A stretch of DNA of 28,936 nt from a virus: positions 1 to 28,936 of the IMG/VR virus record IMGVR_UViG_3300003702_000019, one strand, 5' to 3'. The position numbers and the translations under genes are program-made. Each line of letters opens with the position of its first letter. Positions within the stretch are counted from its first letter, which is position 1. Below the pieces are notes generated by a model that was not told the origin of the DNA, did no database searches, and saw only the letters and a list, made by a program, of their open reading frames with translations. Positions 25,560 to 28,936 of the stretch are shown here, piece by piece.

Positions 25560-26216
25560 TCAATAAAAAGAAGTTATATCAGCCTCTTGTTCTCTTATAA
25601 GATTAATATCTTGTAATACTTCTGATAATTTTTTTGTTATTTGTTGAAGGTGATTTATACTAAGAAGTTCGAATAATTTAAAAAAATCTTCTATAGATAC
25701 ATTCTCGATTAAGAATGCTTGTTCTCCTATCTTGATAGAATGAATAAAACGAAACATATCAAAAAATATAATAGACATACGTCCTGTTTTAGCTATTGGT
25801 TGATCTAATAGAAATTGTAATATTTTGTTTTCATGTAAAACATTAGATTGTTTAAATTGTATGGTTACAAGTGTATCGTTAAGTTGTAATTCAATTTCTG
25901 TTTTATCAAGTGTATCTATTACATTAAGTTTTAATTCTTCATCAAATTCAGCTTCGACATCAGATAGCCAATAATTAAGAATGTATAATTTATCTTTATA
26001 TGTAAAATTATAATCTCTATATAATGAACATATGTGTTCATTTATATAAAGAATGTAGCGTAAAACAGCAATATAATCATTTTCACTTTGCTCTACTTGT
26101 GTATGTAATGCGGATTGAAATTCAACGTTTAATTTATTAATTGTAATTTCTCCACCGTCCGGTAAAGTAATTTTGCTTGTACATATTTCTTGAAATTTAT
26201 TAAGTAAGCTGTTCAT
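25560..26216 (-). CDS. Baseplate hub assembly protein, gp26-like candidate
   Basis: This 218-residue protein has the size and layout of T4 gp26 (208 residues), which with gp51 acts in hub and tape-measure assembly. It starts with LLNKFQEICTSKITLPDGGEITINKL, a strand pair followed by a helical body rich in Leu/Ile/Asp and ending SINHLQQITKKLSEVLQDI. In T4-like phages this family (T4_baseplate) begins similarly with a short lipophilic beta hairpin. It overlaps the upstream gp51-like gene by 17 bases and is followed by the tape-measure candidate. The assignment is by length, composition and neighbours, so moderate confidence only. Confidence 0.55.
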   Translation of the reverse strand: MNSLLNKFQEICTSKITLPDGGEITINKLNVEFQSALHTQVEQSENDYIAVLRYILYINEHICSLYRDYNFTYKDKLYILNYWLSDVEAEFDEELKLNVIDTLDKTEIELQLNDTLVTIQFKQSNVLHENKILQFLLDQPIAKTGRMSIIFFDMFRFIHSIKIGEQAFLIENVSIEDFFKLFELLSINHLQQITKKLSEVLQDINLIREQEADITSFY

Positions 26217-26880
26217 GTCTATTCATTGTTTTTTTAATTATTTTTAAATAATCACGGATACTATTATATGATGTGTAGTTAAAATCTTGATATGTAAAAT
26301 TATATTGCTTCATAAGTAATAATTGTTGTTCTAATAAATGATCATAATTTTGAACAAAGCACAAGTATATTATATGAATAATTACTTCTTTACTATATAT
26401 AAATCTACTATTGTACTTTTTGCTTACATAATAAATGTAGGTATTGTTTAATTTATGTATATATTTTTTAATATATGGCATACATTTTTTAACTAATGAA
26501 AGAGGTATATTATTATAATCAGACGTATTAATATCTAATATTGTATTTTCATGTTGAATTTTCTTAATACATGATGCAGGTAGGATTAATGATATGGTCG
26601 GATATCCTATTGTAATATGATAGTTATCAATATTATATGTAGTTTGTTCAATTGAGGGTAAATTTGTAAGAAAGTCTTTTTTAAAAACTATTAATTCCTT
26701 TTTCTTTATTTGTAATTTTATACAATCGCTATCATCTATAAATCTTTCACTTATACATTGTTTAAAAAAATCTATAATATTTTCACTAGGGAGTTTTTTA
26801 TCAATAAATTGTAATATTTGGTCATATTGTTTATCTCGATAAAGCTTAGAGATCTTTATTACGTCATTGTAACTTATCAT
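26200..26880 (-). CDS. Probable tail-assembly protein, gp51-like candidate
   Basis: This 226-residue protein is mostly helical, Ile/Tyr/Lys-rich, with no membrane segment or signal peptide. Its size fits T4 gp51 (249 residues), a catalytic hub-assembly factor encoded beside gene 26, and it overlaps the gp26-like gene here. Direct sequence support is weak: no family motif was recognised. It starts two bases after the stop of the tube-like gene upstream. The alternative is a lineage-specific chaperone for the tape measure. Confidence 0.45.
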   Translation of the reverse strand: MISYNDVIKISKLYRDKQYDQILQFIDKKLPSENIIDFFKQCISERFIDDSDCIKLQIKKKELIVFKKDFLTNLPSIEQTTYNIDNYHITIGYPTISLILPASCIKKIQHENTILDINTSDYNNIPLSLVKKCMPYIKKYIHKLNNTYIYYVSKKYNSRFIYSKEVIIHIIYLCFVQNYDHLLEQQLLLMKQYNFTYQDFNYTSYNSIRDYLKIIKKTMNRHEQLT

Positions 26881-26882
26881 AT

Positions 26883-28439
26883 TTACGGACCAGGATCTTC
26901 ATCTTCTTCAGGATCCTTTCCTGTTCGTAGACCCTTTTGAATATTCGCCGGGACAAACGATTTTGGAGGATCATCAGTTCCGGTTGGAGGCTCGACACCG
27001 ATACCAGTCCAATGAGTGGTCGTTATATTTTCAGAATCGTCGACCTCATCTCGTAAACCTTCTTGAAGGAGCGGCGGAACAAGTGACTCTATTGGATATG
27101 TATCTATATTTTTTAGAGAATTTAAATCTGATTTATCTGGTTGTGGTGGTTCATTAGGATGAGACGGCTTTAGATTTGGGGCGGGTTCTTGTAGATCAAA
27201 AGCATTTCTTTTTGCGATACCACCGTATGGATGTCCCGGATAATCCGGATCAATTAGATCTAACCCGGTATCGATTGGATGCTCTTCTCGACGCGGTCCG
27301 GTATGAGATACAGGTTCAAGCTCTGAGAATGGTTCTTGTACTCTATTCATCTGAGCAGCAAACTCTGCATCCTCTTTTCTTTGCACGCCGGCGAGATTTT
27401 TCTGTAGAGCGGTGGACCTATTTTTCCAGTATTCTTCAGTATTCATCAAATTACCTTGATCGTCCTTCCAGAATTCTCTTTCCTGTTTTTTAATTATTTT
27501 ATCTGTTCTTTCCATTTCTTCTTGATTTCCAACATTACCTTCCGTAAATGCATTAAAGTCCACACCGCCAAAACTCTCAGACCCATCGTCAAATTCTGGT
27601 CTACCTGACGAGCTTGGCGGATTTGGATTACTATACACTGGTATACGGACATCATACCTAGAAAAACGCCAACCAACAGCTACAGATCCTAATTGTACGT
27701 CTCCATCATATTGTCCAATATTTGCTGATTTTATTATATATGGGATACAATCTTTATACGAATAAATTTTTGTAACTACTGGGGTTGTATCATATCCAGG
27801 TCTTGAAACAAATTGTGATGTTCCTTCAGAAGCTTCAATAGCAGCATCCCAAGTAGAATGCCCGGGCCCGATCGGGCTAGTTGAAATCGGGCTGTCCTTA
27901 AGACCGGGTTTTTGTTTTGATATAAAATATATTGTAACATCTGTTGATAGTGGTTTATCGCTCATATTACCATATACACTATATAATTGAATCCACGATC
28001 TAAATATAGTATCAATAATACTTATATTAGTTTCAGAGAATTGTATATCTAAGTCATTATCAGGATAATCTCTACTTTCCATAAACGGACCAACTGGTAG
28101 TAATCCATTAATTAGCTTGCCTTTATTATTTACACTTGTAGTTTCTGTAGTAAGATCAACACCAGTTGCTAAAAACATATAACCATTAAAGTATTTTTTA
28201 AAAATTGTATTTTTTGCTATATCTAATCCAAATGGGCTCACGTTTGAATTAGTTCGTATTCCTAAGTCACGTACGTTTCGTTCTGTTATAACACCACTCT
28301 CGGAGAGCGGTCCTCCAGGTACATCTTTAATATTAACTAGAAAGAAATTTTGCGAAGCAGGGAACGTTGCAAAATCTGTTAATAGTTCATAGAACTGTTG
28401 TCTAAGATTAAATGCTCCAGAAGGCTCTAGAATTGCCAT
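26883..28439 (-). CDS. Tube-like structural protein with long disordered acidic tail
   Basis: This 518-residue protein follows the tail tube gene. Residues about 1-265 have a tube-like pattern: NLRQQFYELLTDFATFPASQ, NGYMFLATGVDL, DNDLDIQFSETNISIIDTIF (the kind of strand-helix join seen in gp19/gp54-type proteins), DVTIYFISK and YKDCIPYIIKSANIGQYDGD. A tube-initiator or baseplate-tube adapter role (gp54-like) is likely. Residues about 270-518 are Pro/Asp/Glu/Gly-rich and probably disordered, with Arg/Glu-rich helix near 305-370 and two related units, VPPLLQEGLR and VPANIQKGLR. The tail carries KNIDTYPIE (443-451), shared with the 766-residue protein. The tail DNA is G+C-richer than the N-terminal half. 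Confidence 0.65.
   Translation of the reverse strand: MAILEPSGAFNLRQQFYELLTDFATFPASQNFFLVNIKDVPGGPLSESGVITERNVRDLGIRTNSNVSPFGLDIAKNTIFKKYFNGYMFLATGVDLTTETTSVNNKGKLINGLLPVGPFMESRDYPDNDLDIQFSETNISIIDTIFRSWIQLYSVYGNMSDKPLSTDVTIYFISKQKPGLKDSPISTSPIGPGHSTWDAAIEASEGTSQFVSRPGYDTTPVVTKIYSYKDCIPYIIKSANIGQYDGDVQLGSVAVGWRFSRYDVRIPVYSNPNPPSSSGRPEFDDGSESFGGVDFNAFTEGNVGNQEEMERTDKIIKKQEREFWKDDQGNLMNTEEYWKNRSTALQKNLAGVQRKEDAEFAAQMNRVQEPFSELEPVSHTGPRREEHPIDTGLDLIDPDYPGHPYGGIAKRNAFDLQEPAPNLKPSHPNEPPQPDKSDLNSLKNIDTYPIESLVPPLLQEGLRDEVDDSENITTTHWTGIGVEPPTGTDDPPKSFVPANIQKGLRTGKDPEEDEDPGP
27087..27113. repeat. 27-bp perfect repeat, copy 2 (KNIDTYPIE)
   Basis: This is the second copy of the sequence at 9926-9952, in the disordered tail of the tube-like protein, same strand and frame. 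In an alignment of proteins otherwise unrelated here, identity at every codon position is unexpected. Confidence 0.75.
27866..27877. repeat. 12-bp palindrome with CCGATCGG core
   Basis: GCCCGATCGGGC is a perfect palindrome encoding Pro-Ile-Gly (SPIGPG) on the minus strand. It is the fourth CCGATCGG site in the window. Confidence 0.5.
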
Positions 28440-28440
28440 G

Positions 28441-28450
28441 TAAATATTTA
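28441..28450 (-). promoter_or_regulatory. TAAATATTTA element before the tube-like gene
   Basis: TAAATATTTA ends one base before the ATG of the 518-residue gene. It is a variant of the TAAATAATT element. The tail tube gene ends six bases upstream of it, so this gene may also be transcribed separately. Confidence 0.3.
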
Positions 28451-28456
28451 AGGCAA

Positions 28457-28936
28457 TTAACCTAATACAGCGCCTGCTAATTTACCAATAGCATTAACAG
28501 TACCACGTATGGCAGGATCTCTCCTGAAGAATTGATATGCCATAGCTACAGTAACTGTAGCAACTTCTCCATCTCCAGACATCGTATAAGCAATTTCACC
28601 ACAGTCAACAGGGAAGACACCGTGAAGTTTATATGTACGCATTGGTTCGAACTTAGTATTTAATTGAACCAATGTAATAGTACTATTATTATGAAGGATA
28701 CCGTCACCTGTAGTAGTTTCATCATTATAGGTTTCAGTTATCCAGTTCTCCATGGCTACGCGAGCGTTTGTTGTTGCATCGCAATAAAAATCAATTGTAT
28801 AAGAGTCACTATTAGTATATGAAACAGTACCAGGGATCCGGAAAGAGAATCCATTATACGGAACATCCTTTGTCGCAATTGTTTTACCTGGTAAGGCGGC
28901 AGTCGTAGCATATACTAAATCATCTTCAGTAAAGAC
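28457..28936 (-). CDS. 19: Tail tube protein gp19-like, C-terminal part (start outside window)
   Basis: gp19 forms the inner tube of the contractile tail. Only the last 159 residues are in the window; the frame is open to the right edge. An internal ATG at 28753 is not the real start, because the 61 codons upstream belong to the domain: ATTAALPGKTIATKDVPYNG, then FSFRIPGTVSYTNSDSYTIDF and ARVAMENWITE match the gp19/gp54 tube family (PGK...V.Y.GF.F.IPG and a helix with ENW). The C-terminal part continues with ITLVQLNTKFEP, TYKLHGVFPVDCGEIAYTMSGDGEVATVTVAMAYQFF, the classical ending strand set. The window's gene order then continues with a second tube-like protein. Confidence 0.85.
   Translation of the reverse strand, partial: VFTEDDLVYATTAALPGKTIATKDVPYNGFSFRIPGTVSYTNSDSYTIDFYCDATTNARVAMENWITETYNDETTTGDGILHNNSTITLVQLNTKFEPMRTYKLHGVFPVDCGEIAYTMSGDGEVATVTVAMAYQFFRRDPAIRGTVNAIGKLAGAVLG

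Noticed and set aside
27494-27676. Minus-strand open frame inside the tube-like gene
   Set aside because: It is an alternative frame within the 518-residue gene, with no start signal and no plausible protein pattern.

Overview
The window is a stretch of a tailed-phage genome with a contractile, T4-type tail. The base composition is strongly A+T-rich. Genes are packed almost without gaps, nearly all lie on the minus strand, and there is no stretch of 300 bases without a gene. Recognisable T4-type parts are the tail tube (gp19-like), a gp26/gp51-like pair, a probable tape measure, a gp48-like tube/baseplate protein, gp53, a gp27-like hub protein, gp25 and gp6. A clamp-loader ATPase (gp44) and a dUTPase are also present. 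The A+T-richness and the gene style resemble T4-like phages of marine bacteria (cyanophages, Pelagibacter phages); the host is an inference only.

Layout in the minus-strand reading direction, from right to left. Bases 28936-19063 hold the tail-tube and baseplate-hub block: partial gp19, a second tube-like protein with a long acidic Pro-rich tail, the gp51/gp26-like pair, the tape-measure candidate, the gp48-like gene (broken by a frameshift), gp53, the hub protein and an unassigned structural protein. Bases 19073-16623 hold a small non-baseplate island: a plus-strand coiled-coil gene (possible small terminase), the minus-strand dUTPase and gp44 pair, and a plus-strand hypothetical gene. Bases 16576-275 hold the wedge and host-contact block: gp25, gp6, then six large or medium structural proteins totalling about 14 kb with PKD, carbohydrate-binding-like, legume-lectin-like and LamG-like segments. 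A small plus-strand gene converges on the end of this block.

The genes fit one assembly line. The tape measure and hub proteins build the centre of the baseplate, gp6/gp25/gp53 build the wedges, gp48-like and gp19-like proteins start and extend the tube, and the large beta-rich proteins probably form peripheral baseplate and fibre parts that contact the host surface.

The points most worth a second look are: (1) the gp48-like gene is split by a shift of one base; (2) the dUTPase has an in-frame TGA directly after its PRSG motif, although all five family motifs remain; (3) the palindrome CCGATCGG occurs four times, always as the codons CCG-ATC-GGN for Pro-Ile-Gly; (4) a TAAATAATT-like element lies within 0-7 bases of many start codons; (5) a perfect 27-base repeat encodes KNIDTYPIE in two unrelated structural genes; (6) intrinsic-terminator-like hairpins on the plus strand lie inside the 3' ends of opposing minus-strand genes; (7) three G+C-rich islands lie inside otherwise A+T-rich genes. 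I saw no tRNA, CRISPR array, insertion sequence or integrase.
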